From positions 33,760 through 97,759 of the forward strand of contig NZ_JAQGJM010000031.1 in the NCBI RefSeq assembly GCF_028290625.1: 64,000 nt of DNA, read 5' to 3'. Of this stretch, positions 35,078 through 44,152 are shown in pieces (position 1 is the stretch's first letter; every line of letters begins with the position of its first letter). The notes under the pieces are model-generated. The model was not told where the DNA came from. It did not search any database and worked only from the letters and a program-made list of their open reading frames with translations. This stretch comes from Devosia sp. Its GTDB lineage: Bacteria; Pseudomonadota; Alphaproteobacteria; Rhizobiales; Devosiaceae. A program made the translations under genes and the position numbers.

Positions 35078-36133
35078 CTACGTCACCGTCGGAGGCGCGA
35101 GGCCGTCGATAAGCGTCTTGAGCTGGTCGCGGTCGGAGCGCAGCTTCGCCAGCGCCGGCATCGCCGCGCGGACGCGGTCCCAGACCCCCGGCGGTTCTGG
35201 CGAGTCGGGATAGGCGAGCAGCGCCGCAGCGTCGATAGCCTCCGAAATGCCCGGGCGCTTGTCGAGGCGCATATCGCGGTATTTCTTCAGAAGATCGGTC
35301 AGGAGGTCGCGGTCGGCAACGGGCAGAGCGAAGCCAGCACCGCGGTCGGGCAATCGCTTGTCGATGCCGCCGGCGATGATCCGCGCCAGGAGATCCGGCG
35401 AGGGGAAGCCGATCTGGTGGAACACACAGCGTCTCAGAAAAGCGTCAGGCAGCTGACGCTCCTCGTTCGAGGTGACAATGATGATGGGCCGGACGGCCGG
35501 GTCGATGGCGCCCGGCGTCACGGGCTCCGCCTCGCTCTCATTAGCGGCGCCGTGGCGGCCCAGTTCCGGCACCCGGAACGCCAGGTCCTCGATCTCGCGC
35601 AGGAGATCGTTGGGGAAATCGCGCGATGCCTTGTCGACCTCATCGATGATGACCACCGAGCGTTCGGGCTCGCCGGGGTGCTGGTAGGCGCGGCGGCCGC
35701 GCAGGAGATGGGCGACCGCGTCGCGTGGATGGGAGTCGAGGATGGCGCGGCCGAGCGCCCGGAACTCGATGTAGTCGGCGACGTCGTATCCTGTGTCTGG
35801 TCCATCCCCAGAGCTGTTGGCGTCGCGGAAGCGGCTCAACGCATCGTAGTTGTAGAAGAGGTCCCGCGCTTCCGAGTTGGATTTGGTGGAGAACGAATGC
35901 ACACGTCGAATACGCATGTGGCGAGCGACAGCGTAGCCCAGCTCGGTCTTGCCGCAGCCGGGCTCACCCGAAACGAGGAGAGGGCGCCCCAGACCGATCG
36001 CGACGTCGATCGCCGCAACCAACTCGGGAGTGAAGACGTAGCCGCGTCCCTTGTCGGCGACCTCGCGGCCGTCTTCCTCGATCGTCCCCGGATTATCTTC
36101 GCCAAGCGCCTGCGAGAAGTTGTTAAACCACAT
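35078..36133 (-). CDS. MoxR-type AAA+ ATPase
   Basis: 351 residues from the ATG at 36133 (MWFNNFSQALGEDNPG), preceded by GGGGGG; a TTG at 36145 is the alternative. Walker A SGEPGCGKTELG, Walker B SVVIIDEVDKA, sensor 1 ITVTSN-type (IIIVTSNEERQLPDAFLRRC) with arginine finger RR. This is the MoxR/dynein-related AAA clade that remodels partners, here presumably the vWA-like protein encoded next. Third-party signal from the propeller and EAD proteins would be integrated here (inference). The frame is intact, 16 bp after the EAD-iSTAND gene. Confidence 0.9.
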   Translation of the reverse strand: MWFNNFSQALGEDNPGTIEEDGREVADKGRGYVFTPELVAAIDVAIGLGRPLLVSGEPGCGKTELGYAVARHMRIRRVHSFSTKSNSEARDLFYNYDALSRFRDANSSGDGPDTGYDVADYIEFRALGRAILDSHPRDAVAHLLRGRRAYQHPGEPERSVVIIDEVDKASRDFPNDLLREIEDLAFRVPELGRHGAANESEAEPVTPGAIDPAVRPIIIVTSNEERQLPDAFLRRCVFHQIGFPSPDLLARIIAGGIDKRLPDRGAGFALPVADRDLLTDLLKKYRDMRLDKRPGISEAIDAAALLAYPDSPEPPGVWDRVRAAMPALAKLRSDRDQLKTLIDGLAPPTVT

Positions 36134-36148
36134 GGAACCCCCCAATCG

Positions 36149-37267
36149 TCAAAGCTGGCCCGAGATAGCCCGGTTCAGCAACGGCTCAACACAATCCTCT
36201 GCACTGCGCATTGGCATCTGATTTTTTTTGAAAGCAACCGCGACCCCGCGGGTGAGTTTGCCCGCGCCCACCTGCCAGGCCTTTTCAAGGGCAACGCTCC
36301 AGTCGTTGAGCTCGCCGCGCCTGAGGTCGTCGAGGTTGAGGCAGGCGCCACCGCCGGGCGGCCTTTTCTCGGACGACCAGGGCCCCGACAGTTTTTTGCG
36401 CAGCGGTTTGCTCCGGTCGGCGCCGTCGCGGCTGTCATGGTAGATGACGAAGATCTGGAGGCGATCGGGAGCGATCGCTTTGGTGGCGCAGAACTGCGCG
36501 AGCGCGGTCACCATCCTGCGCTCACGAATTTCGGAGACACCAGGGACGTCGATCGTTGCCTCGAGGAGAACTGGCGACTTCTCGTCCAAATACTCCTCCA
36601 CCTGTTTGGAGATCAACCACAGCGCTTCACGTTCGGGCGAACCGAGGTCCCAGGTCAACGAGCCGCGCTTCCAGCTGTCGATGTCGCGGGGGACTTCGCC
36701 AAGAAAGGCGGCCAGAAGTTCGTCCTCCCTTGCGACGCCACTTCGGCGCGGCACCGAGAGCACTGCGATCCGCTCGAGGAAATTGGGGTGGTTGTCACGG
36801 TGGTGTGCGGCGAGGACATGGACAATGCCGGGGTTGGTGGCGTCGTGGCGAACGAGATGCACTTTCAACTCGGGTACGTCCCGGTCCATCAGGATTTTCG
36901 CATTTTGCACGCGCCGGGCGATGGCATCTTCGATCTGGCCATCTCGTACCTTTTGCCCGGGGTTGCTGACGACTTGCTGGCCTGCGAGCAGCTCCTCAAG
37001 GAAGGGTCGCTCAGGATTGTTGGAATGCTGACGAATGCACTCCTCAACGGCGCGGCGAACGCTTCCCGCCGCCGCCAACTTGTCCATGAGCTCGTACCAC
37101 AGTCCTAGCGGGTTGGCATTGGGCGTGATGGAAAAGCGGTCGACCCCGAGGGGAGCCACCAGGAAAACTGCTGCGCTCTCGGACCTGTACAGTGCCGCCA
37201 TCACCCGCACGAGCTTCTGAGCGGGCTCCTTGTCGATGGGAAAAGGGAATTCGTCTAAAATTGACAT
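36149..37267 (-). CDS. EAD adaptor domain + inactive-STAND-like protein
   Basis: 372 residues from the ATG at 37267 (MSILDEFPFPIDKEPAQKLV); the frame is open upstream but without similarity. Residues 1-97 are the same EAD as in the trypsin at 28263-29303. The C-terminal part (about 130-370: VHLVRHDATNPGIVHVLAAH, VPRRSGVAREDELLAAFLGE, IDVPGVSEIRERRMVTALAQ) has no P-loop and resembles the inactive STAND (iSTAND) domains found beside EADs. Likely an adaptor platform linking the ATPase complex to the EAD-protease by EAD-EAD contact. First gene of the operon; poor ribosome site. Confidence 0.72.
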   Translation of the reverse strand: MSILDEFPFPIDKEPAQKLVRVMAALYRSESAAVFLVAPLGVDRFSITPNANPLGLWYELMDKLAAAGSVRRAVEECIRQHSNNPERPFLEELLAGQQVVSNPGQKVRDGQIEDAIARRVQNAKILMDRDVPELKVHLVRHDATNPGIVHVLAAHHRDNHPNFLERIAVLSVPRRSGVAREDELLAAFLGEVPRDIDSWKRGSLTWDLGSPEREALWLISKQVEEYLDEKSPVLLEATIDVPGVSEIRERRMVTALAQFCATKAIAPDRLQIFVIYHDSRDGADRSKPLRKKLSGPWSSEKRPPGGGACLNLDDLRRGELNDWSVALEKAWQVGAGKLTRGVAVAFKKNQMPMRSAEDCVEPLLNRAISGQL

Positions 37268-37479
37268 AGTCAGAACAGCCCCGCCGTTAGACAATCGTGG
37301 CATAAGGAAGGCGCCATCGCAAGTTGGCAAGTAATGAGCGAATTAGTCGTCTGTTCCTCAGGCGGTTCGCCAAGAAAAGGATGATGGAAGGGGCGCCTCA
37401 CCTTCACATCATTTGCTCAGGCCGGCGTTCCTCTCGCCAGGTCAGATCATCCCATCTATGTGGCGTTCCCGGATGTCGT

Positions 37480-39756
37480 TCACAATCCCCGCTGGTTGGT
37501 GGGTAAACCATCTGCTGCGGACCGCACCCCGGCGCGGCGAGCCACCTCAAGTCCCCGTACCGTGTCATGCTGATCGGCCTCGTGTAGGCTCGCGTCGAAG
37601 ACAATGCCGGCCATGTTCTCAATCAGTCTGAGCGGCTTGAGGCTCTTGACGAACTCTTCAGCAACCGCGAATTCGAGCGACACGTCGGCAAGGTTCTGCT
37701 CGAGGACGAATCCGAACGCGGCGATTCCATCGGCTGTCCGCGCCACAACCACTTTCCAGAAGCTGCACGGGATGCGGGCACGAAGCACGGTGCCATCCGC
37801 CCCGTGGCCGACGAAAACGCGGTCGTCCTCGTTGAGAACCGGCCCGGCGAACACGCAGAGCCGCTCACTGGCGGCCTCCGAAAGCACGTGGTTCTCAAGG
37901 TCGCCCCAATTATCTGTGCCGCTGTCGGAGCGGTTATACCCTGCCACTTGGGGTGAGCAGTTGGTGACATGAAACGAATCGACATTGCCCTTGAGCAACG
38001 TGTCGAAATGCTCTCCCCAGGCAACGTCGTCGCGCCTGACGATATGCCCCTTGTCGAACGCCCCGCCATCCTTGCTGTAGAAGCGGTCGGGCAGTTGGTA
38101 CTGCGCATCGAGCCGATGGTCCGCGAACCAGCGTTCACTGAACAGTCCCTTGCGCGAGTAATCGCGACCCGGCTCTGGCTCGCGCAACGCCAACTCCTCG
38201 GTGACGTTCGATGCCGTCACCAGAGCCAGCCGACGTCTGGCATGCATGATGAGCGAGAAGTTCTGGTAGTCGAGGCGCACGCCACCGCCCTTGAGTGGCG
38301 CCAGTACCGCAGGGTCAGCAGCTTCCGGCATCGGTACGCGCACCGTCCCGGCGAGGAAGGTCTCGTCGTATCCCTTGCGGTCCGCATAGTCCGCCACCGA
38401 TCTCGGCACGAACTTGCCTCCCGGGGGAGTCGGCTTCCTGGCTGCCACCGCTTCGGTTGCGAGGGAGACCTGCTGGCCGGCCGCCGCTCCCAGCGATACC
38501 GTTATGCGCAGGGGCACCTCGAAGGTTACCGAGCCGCCGCCGCCCGGCCCGGCCGCATGCAGGTCGATGTCGGGCGGGTCGCCGCCATCCCCCCCGTTGC
38601 CGCTGTCACCCTGGTCACCGTTTTCGAGGGCGGAGCGTGGCCGAACCGCAGTGTTCGCGCGCCGCCACCAATCGCCCCAATCGTTCGGGCCGCCGGGGGC
38701 GCTGCCGGCAAAGTTGGCGCCGGCATCGACCACCCTGGCGTCGAGTGCCAGCGCGCTGGAAGGCACCGCGTAGTTGCGCTCGAGATACCGGCCGGCAAAA
38801 TGCAGCCCTACCACCTCACCCGTCGTGAGACTGACCAGCGCCGACCCCGAATTGCCACCCAGAGTCGAGCAGTCATGGGTTGCCGCCGGCACGATCTTGC
38901 CGAAGCTTTCGGCGCCGAAGCCACCCTGTAGCAGCCCGGGCTGCATACGCTTTATGCCGTACCGGCCATTGAAGAGATCGTCCTGAACATCGGCCGGATT
39001 GCGCGAATCGAAGGCAGGATAGCCAACCACGACCACCTCGCTGCCCACTAGCTCGCGGGCATCCGACAGCGACAATGCGAGCGGCCGGATGCTGCCAGAC
39101 AGCCCATCGGTCTCGAGGATGGCCATGTCCCAATAGGGGTGGATCATGCGGACGGCGCGGATCGCCAACACAATGCCGGCCCGATCGTCACGCTTGAAAT
39201 CGACGCCGGCCCGCCGGCCCGGCAGGAAATGCACGTTGCTGCCGAGGCCACGTGCGAAGATGGCGGCCACATGACGGTTGGTCATGAGCAGGTTCGGACC
39301 GACCACAAAGCCTGTACCACCGTAGGGGATGTCGCTACGTCCGGGCAGCTCGATCCGGCCGATCGCCGGCAGTGCGGCCTCGATGCGCCGTTTCAGCGTC
39401 AGGTCGTCCGAAAGCTTGGTCCACAGCGCGTTGCCGGGCGTCACCAATGAACCGCTGGGCGTCGAGCCGAACGAGTTATCGGTCACATCATAGACCGGGC
39501 GCAACGTCGGGATAATGATCGCCTCGATGGTGGCCAACTGGTCGATCGACACGTCCCGCCCAAGCGCCAGCTGTTCCATTCCGACGCGCGCGTCGTTGAC
39601 CTTGTCGGCCCCAACTGTCTGCGTCGTGGCCGCCATGCTCTCGAGGCTGCCGTCCCCGGCAGCGGCATCAACCTCGGCGAGTACCGACTCGACTCCACCC
39701 TGCCCGGCGATCAGCTCGAAGTACTTGCGGATGCGGTCTTCCCTTTGCGTCGACAT
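37480..39756 (-). CDS. Trypsin-like protease fused to DNA/RNA non-specific endonuclease (NUC1)
   Basis: 758 residues, ATG at 39756 with GGAGG. N-terminal helical region (1-125); trypsin fold (about 130-345) with H162 in LMTNRHVAA, D210 in YWDMAIL and S303 in GGNSGSALV; a Gly/Asp-rich linker (375-410); beta-sandwich-like spacer; and a NUC1 domain (about 490-730) with the motif FDKGHIVRRDD (H571; DKGH in place of DRGH) and TNCSPQVAGYN. The nuclease half matches NucA/endonuclease-G-type enzymes. No signal peptide. It lies 212 bp upstream of the EAD operon on the same strand but has no EAD. Probable suicide effector (inference). Confidence 0.88.
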   Translation of the reverse strand: MSTQREDRIRKYFELIAGQGGVESVLAEVDAAAGDGSLESMAATTQTVGADKVNDARVGMEQLALGRDVSIDQLATIEAIIIPTLRPVYDVTDNSFGSTPSGSLVTPGNALWTKLSDDLTLKRRIEAALPAIGRIELPGRSDIPYGGTGFVVGPNLLMTNRHVAAIFARGLGSNVHFLPGRRAGVDFKRDDRAGIVLAIRAVRMIHPYWDMAILETDGLSGSIRPLALSLSDARELVGSEVVVVGYPAFDSRNPADVQDDLFNGRYGIKRMQPGLLQGGFGAESFGKIVPAATHDCSTLGGNSGSALVSLTTGEVVGLHFAGRYLERNYAVPSSALALDARVVDAGANFAGSAPGGPNDWGDWWRRANTAVRPRSALENGDQGDSGNGGDGGDPPDIDLHAAGPGGGGSVTFEVPLRITVSLGAAAGQQVSLATEAVAARKPTPPGGKFVPRSVADYADRKGYDETFLAGTVRVPMPEAADPAVLAPLKGGGVRLDYQNFSLIMHARRRLALVTASNVTEELALREPEPGRDYSRKGLFSERWFADHRLDAQYQLPDRFYSKDGGAFDKGHIVRRDDVAWGEHFDTLLKGNVDSFHVTNCSPQVAGYNRSDSGTDNWGDLENHVLSEAASERLCVFAGPVLNEDDRVFVGHGADGTVLRARIPCSFWKVVVARTADGIAAFGFVLEQNLADVSLEFAVAEEFVKSLKPLRLIENMAGIVFDASLHEADQHDTVRGLEVARRAGVRSAADGLPTNQRGL

Positions 39757-40145
39757 GCGTCCTCCAATGGGAACGGCGGTGGAGCAGTTCCTCGCGAAAT
39801 CCGTACCAACCGGTGGGTCTCACCGCCGGCCGCAGTCGCTCCGATTTCCAGGCCTCAGTCACAACCGCAGCCAACGCGCCGGCTCTGTCCAAAGTATCAA
39901 TTGCCAGCGAAACCCCGCGTGACAAGCAACAACCCGCCTCACGGGGGTGAGATATCGGGGCACAAGGGAAAATAGTATGTATTCTACGCTATAGACAGAG
40001 GATTATTTATTGGAATTGAGGATTGAGACGGATTGACGGTTGTTCTGGGCCCGGTCAGTATCGCCGAGAGGCTTATTGTTTGTCATAAATATTCAATACT
40101 GAACTCTGGGCGACTGTCTGCCTCCCCGAGTGAGAGAGGTTGGCC
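39757..40145. promoter_or_regulatory. AT-rich divergent intergenic region
   Basis: 389 bp between the minus-strand trypsin-nuclease gene and the plus-strand lysozyme-like gene. 39968-40105 is clearly AT-rich for this genome (GTATGTATTCTACGCTATAG and CATAAATATTCAATACTG), so promoters are likely there. No operator repeat could be defined. Confidence 0.5.
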
Positions 40146-42131
40146 ATGACTTCGTCCCTTGAAAATCAAGGCTTTTCGGATGTTGAGGAGGCGGCGCTCG
40201 TCGAGATGCGCGGGTATCGGGAAGCCTCCGAGGAAGGCGGCGGCGACACGCTGGAGTCCACCCCCCTCGATCGTCCCTGGTCCGAGGTAATTTCGCGCAG
40301 GGCGTATGATTTCGTCGTCCGCTGGGAGACGGGCGGTCGCCCATACTATGAACAGGCGATAAAGGGCCGGCCGGTCTGGCCTGAATACGCTTCCGGCATC
40401 ACCATCGGTTGTGGCTACGACCTAGGATATCACACTTTGGCACAGTTCCAGCGCGACTGGGGCGGCCGGCTTCCGGCTGCCGAGTTCGAACGCCTTGTGC
40501 CGGCCATAGGCTTCAAGACGGCCGAACCCAATCGGGCCGCCAAGGTCGTGAAGGCCAAGGCGTTCGTGGTTGCACTCAAGGACATCGTGGTCGGTTGGGA
40601 CCTGGCCATGGCCCAGTTCGATGAGTCAAAGATGCCCAAGCTCGTCGGCGATCTCTACGGCGCGCTCGACAATCTTGATCGGCTTCACCCTCATAGCCGC
40701 GGCGCCGTGTTGAGCCTGGTGTTCAACCGCGGCCATGGCGGCTTCACGGCGGATGGGGCTCGCTATCGCGAACTGCGCGAAATCCGGCGCCTGATGCTTT
40801 CGGGCACCCGCGCGGACTTTGAGAAGATCCCGGAGCAGCTGCTGTCGATGCGGCGCATCTGGGGGCCCAATTCGAGCCTCTCCACCCGACGCAAGGAGGA
40901 GGCAGACCTGTTCGAACTCGGACTCGCTGAAGCCAGCCTTACCGAAAGCATTTTTGTGCTTGGCGAGGCGCCCGTCGCGCTCGAGAGCCCCGGCGGACAG
41001 GTGGCCGAGGACCATTTGGACGTGGCCGTGCAGAGCGATGAGGTCGGCGACGAAACGGAGGCGCCCGAGGAAGTATTCATCGAGGCGCCAGGATTCACCG
41101 TCGATGACGTCAAGTGGAACCCCAGTGACGACGATCAGCCGGACTACCGCCACCTGCCTAAGCCTGGCGCTGGGACCGAGTTCGAGCTGACCGCCGAGGA
41201 CATCGAGTTGCTGGTGCGTTCCAACGCTTTCCAAGTGAAGCCGGGGCTATTGGTGTTTGCGCTTCGCGGAGCCCGCATCGTCGGCGCCGACAAGCGCGAA
41301 AATGTCACCTCGGTGACGCTGGTCGACCAGCGTCCAGACCACCGCGACTACCGCTGCGTCATCGGCGTCCTCGATGGGACAAGCAAGCGGATCTGGGCCT
41401 TCAAGGCCTCCACCGTGCCCAACGCCAATGCGCTTGTTACCGGTTATCGTAAGGCCCAACAGGGCATATACGAGGGCAATATGCTACCGACTGGCTGCTA
41501 CACCTACACCGTCGGTATCCATCGCGCCGGCACCTCGGGCGAGATACGCGGGGTGCTGCGGCTATCGCAGGACTCCACCGGCGCCTCGGTCGTCATTGCC
41601 CTGCGTAGCACCAACGACGTCGTCTACGACCGCCGGGACTTCTGGCATAAATGCGCCCCGGCCGACAATATCCACCCCGGCCGCCGGCAGAATGGCTTTT
41701 CCTCGCTCGGTTGCCTGACATTACCGGGCGACTATGTGATGGCGTCGCGGAAACATACGGGTCTGTGGGCCGATTTCCGGGTTGCGCTCGGCATGGGCCA
41801 GACCTTTGAGAACTTCGACAACGGCAAGCAGTTCAGCGTCATGGTGCTGACCGGGCTGGACGCCGCCCTGGCATCGTCGCTACGCAGCGCGGGTGAAACC
41901 GATGACCGGGAGAAGGTGCTGGAGGCCCTGGTCCGGCTGCGCTTCGGCTCGCAGGGCGACGCCGTTGCCAAGCTCCAGCAGAAGCTCGGGCTGGCGCCCG
42001 ACAACAGCAAGCTGATTGGGCCGGTGACCCGGCTGGCCCTGATCATCAGGCAGCAGGAAGTCCTGGGCTGGGCCGACGGCATCCTGTCGCCGGAAATCGA
42101 TGCGACACTGGGCCTGGGTGTCCTGAGCTGA
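40146..42131 (+). CDS. Lysozyme-like + L,D-transpeptidase-like + peptidoglycan-binding protein
   Basis: 661 residues from the ATG at 40146 (GAGAGAGG site; TTG at 40140 possible). Residues about 48-255: lysozyme-like (GH24-type) region with E61 in RWETGGRPYY and SGITIGCGYDLGYHT. About 260-330: acidic linker. About 375-560: domain with NIHPGRR...FSSLGCLTLPG, reminiscent of the HxG...SxGC catalytic block of L,D-transpeptidases; HIS-Cys pairing is by eye only. C-terminus: peptidoglycan-binding repeat (LRFGSQGDAVAKLQQKLGL). No signal peptide. Followed 15 bp later by an SGNH hydrolase. Could be an effector attacking, or a protein repairing, the cell wall. Confidence 0.72.
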   Translation: MTSSLENQGFSDVEEAALVEMRGYREASEEGGGDTLESTPLDRPWSEVISRRAYDFVVRWETGGRPYYEQAIKGRPVWPEYASGITIGCGYDLGYHTLAQFQRDWGGRLPAAEFERLVPAIGFKTAEPNRAAKVVKAKAFVVALKDIVVGWDLAMAQFDESKMPKLVGDLYGALDNLDRLHPHSRGAVLSLVFNRGHGGFTADGARYRELREIRRLMLSGTRADFEKIPEQLLSMRRIWGPNSSLSTRRKEEADLFELGLAEASLTESIFVLGEAPVALESPGGQVAEDHLDVAVQSDEVGDETEAPEEVFIEAPGFTVDDVKWNPSDDDQPDYRHLPKPGAGTEFELTAEDIELLVRSNAFQVKPGLLVFALRGARIVGADKRENVTSVTLVDQRPDHRDYRCVIGVLDGTSKRIWAFKASTVPNANALVTGYRKAQQGIYEGNMLPTGCYTYTVGIHRAGTSGEIRGVLRLSQDSTGASVVIALRSTNDVVYDRRDFWHKCAPADNIHPGRRQNGFSSLGCLTLPGDYVMASRKHTGLWADFRVALGMGQTFENFDNGKQFSVMVLTGLDAALASSLRSAGETDDREKVLEALVRLRFGSQGDAVAKLQQKLGLAPDNSKLIGPVTRLALIIRQQEVLGWADGILSPEIDATLGLGVLS

Positions 42132-42145
42132 TTTGGGAGGGACTG

Positions 42146-43579
42146 ATGAACAAGATCGACCACCAGACGCTGCTGGCGATGCTGAGCGATCCGGACATTC
42201 CGGAATGCGAAATCCGCCCATATCTCAAGCTGGACCGGAGCGACAGCCGATCCTTCGACCCGCGCATCGTGCCCAACCCCGCCCGGGTCACTTACGCCGA
42301 TACCGAATCCGCTGCGGCGCTGGCCTCGCTCAACGCCGTCTCGCGATGGCGTCGGCAGACCCGCTACCGTCGCAAGATCGAGAATTGGAATGGCCTGCGC
42401 GTCGTCGCCGAGGGCGATTCCTGGTTCCAGTTCCCCTTCCTGATCGAGGATGTCGTCGATCAGCTCTTCGAGCCATGGGCCATCTACTGCGTCAGCGGCG
42501 CCGGCGATCTGCTGCGGGACATGGCCAAGCAGGACGAGGTCACCGCAGCTGTCATTGCCGAAAGCCCCGATGTGCTGATCCTCAGCGGTGGCGGCAATGA
42601 CCTGCTGGGCGACGGCCGGCTGGCCGAGTTTCTCAAGCCCCATGCGGCGGGCATGCAGCCGGCCGACTATATCGGCGCGAATTTTGACGACCTGCTCCGC
42701 ACCAATGTGTCCATCTATGGCGAGCTCATTGCCAAGGCATTGCAGGCCGGCGCGAAGCGGGTCGTCTGCCACAGCTACGACTATGCCATTCCCAATGGCG
42801 GCGGCTGGCTGGGCCGGCCGATGCTCAAGCTCGGCATCAGCGATCGTCCGACGCAGCGCGCCATTATCCGCATATTGATCGACCGCTTCCATGCCGCACT
42901 CAGCAACATGGCCGCCGGCTTCGGTGAAAAGGTCAGCATTGCCGATTGCCGCGGCACGGTGGCCGACAGCGAGTGGTACGACGAGTTGCATCCGACCAAT
43001 GCGGGCTTTGCCAAGGTGGCCCGCATCATCCGTGCCGCGGCAGAGGGCACCGCGCAGGAGGAGGTGCCCTTCGGCGCCCTGGAGACAGTCGAAGTTTCCC
43101 GCCCTCTGCCGGTCGCCGACGCCGAGACAGTGGACGCGCTACTCGACGAAAGCACGGAGGCTCTGCTCAACGAGATCGGCCGCCGCTCGTCCATACTGGA
43201 GTTGTCGCCCGACGCGGCCGGTGGCTATGCTCTTGAAATGGCGTCCGGTGATACCGAATCGGTGTGGTCCAACTTCACCGAGTTGGGCTCGCAGATTTTC
43301 GATCGGCTGCACCGCGAACTCTACAAGCTGCTGTGCGACGACGGCGGAAAAGCCGGCGCCGAGCGCGACGAGCTTCGGCGGGTGCTCAGGCTGGAGCAGG
43401 CGGCCGTCATTGGCGGTATCACCACTGCGCTTATCGCCTTGTCCGTCTCCCCGCTGATCGCACCGCTGGTCGCAGCGCTGATCGTCAAGAGCGGTATCGA
43501 CCCGGCATGGGAAGAGACCTGCAAGTTCTGGGGCCGAGAACTCGGCGTGTCGCCGGAGAACGAGGCCGAGCCGCACTAG
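42146..43579 (+). CDS. SGNH/GDSL hydrolase with C-terminal membrane hairpin
   Basis: 477 residues, ATG at 42146 with GGGAGGGA. SGNH blocks: S92 in VVAEGDSWFQF (block I), N151 in SGGGNDLLG (block III) and D279/H282 in YDELHPTNAG (block V), so the catalytic serine esterase/acylhydrolase appears complete. Near the C-terminus a hydrophobic pair (AAVIGGITTALIALSVSPLI) could insert in the membrane. Cotranscribed with the lysozyme-like gene. Substrate unknown; cell-wall O-acetyl groups or lipids are plausible. Confidence 0.82.
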   Translation: MNKIDHQTLLAMLSDPDIPECEIRPYLKLDRSDSRSFDPRIVPNPARVTYADTESAAALASLNAVSRWRRQTRYRRKIENWNGLRVVAEGDSWFQFPFLIEDVVDQLFEPWAIYCVSGAGDLLRDMAKQDEVTAAVIAESPDVLILSGGGNDLLGDGRLAEFLKPHAAGMQPADYIGANFDDLLRTNVSIYGELIAKALQAGAKRVVCHSYDYAIPNGGGWLGRPMLKLGISDRPTQRAIIRILIDRFHAALSNMAAGFGEKVSIADCRGTVADSEWYDELHPTNAGFAKVARIIRAAAEGTAQEEVPFGALETVEVSRPLPVADAETVDALLDESTEALLNEIGRRSSILELSPDAAGGYALEMASGDTESVWSNFTELGSQIFDRLHRELYKLLCDDGGKAGAERDELRRVLRLEQAAVIGGITTALIALSVSPLIAPLVAALIVKSGIDPAWEETCKFWGRELGVSPENEAEPH

Positions 43580-43606
43580 TGCCCACTGGCAGGGGCAGAC
43601 CCGTGA

Positions 43607-44152
43607 TTGAGCATGGCAAAGCCGAAATCGACGCGCTGGCGAGCAAGTTCACCGGCCGGATGCACCAGCCGTCCGCGTCGCTTGAATCTGCCCCGCCAGG
43701 TCTATAGACCGACCTTTGACAGATGTTCTCCGCCAGGAGGTCATCGAGGGTATTCGAGGCAGCGTTGGGGCGGATTGACATCAGCGATTTCCCCGGCGCC
43801 ATTTGCCGGTGCCGGCTGGCTGATCGGTGAGGACCTGATTGTCACCAACCGGCATGTGGCGCAGCTGTTTGTCGACTTCCTTGCTGCCGGCGGCCCACAG
43901 ATCCGACCCGAGCGCGACCCACATATCGACTTCGGGCACGAGTATCGTGGACGTGAATCAGTCGGCCGTCGGCCGGTCATCGATCTGGTCTTTTCCGGCG
44001 CGATGCCCATTCCAACCGAGGGCATCAACCATTCGCTGCTCGACATGGCGGTGTCGCCTGGGCGCGCCGGCAGTGCCGGGGCCAGCCCTGGCGGTGTTGC
44101 CCGTTGGCCTCGGCGAACAACGTGGCGCTGGTCACGCCAAGCCCCTGAATAG
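43607..44152 (+). pseudogene. Degenerate trypsin-like protease
   Basis: The core GAGWLIGEDLIVTNRHVAQL, with the catalytic His box, and INHSLLDMAV, with the Asp box, match the trypsin of 37480-39756, but there is no serine box. The N-terminal part is spread over other frames (DVLRQEVIEGIRGSVGAD before 43780) and the sense leaves this frame after about 44070. Several frameshifts separate the pieces. It appears to be a decayed paralogue of the island proteases. Confidence 0.65.
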
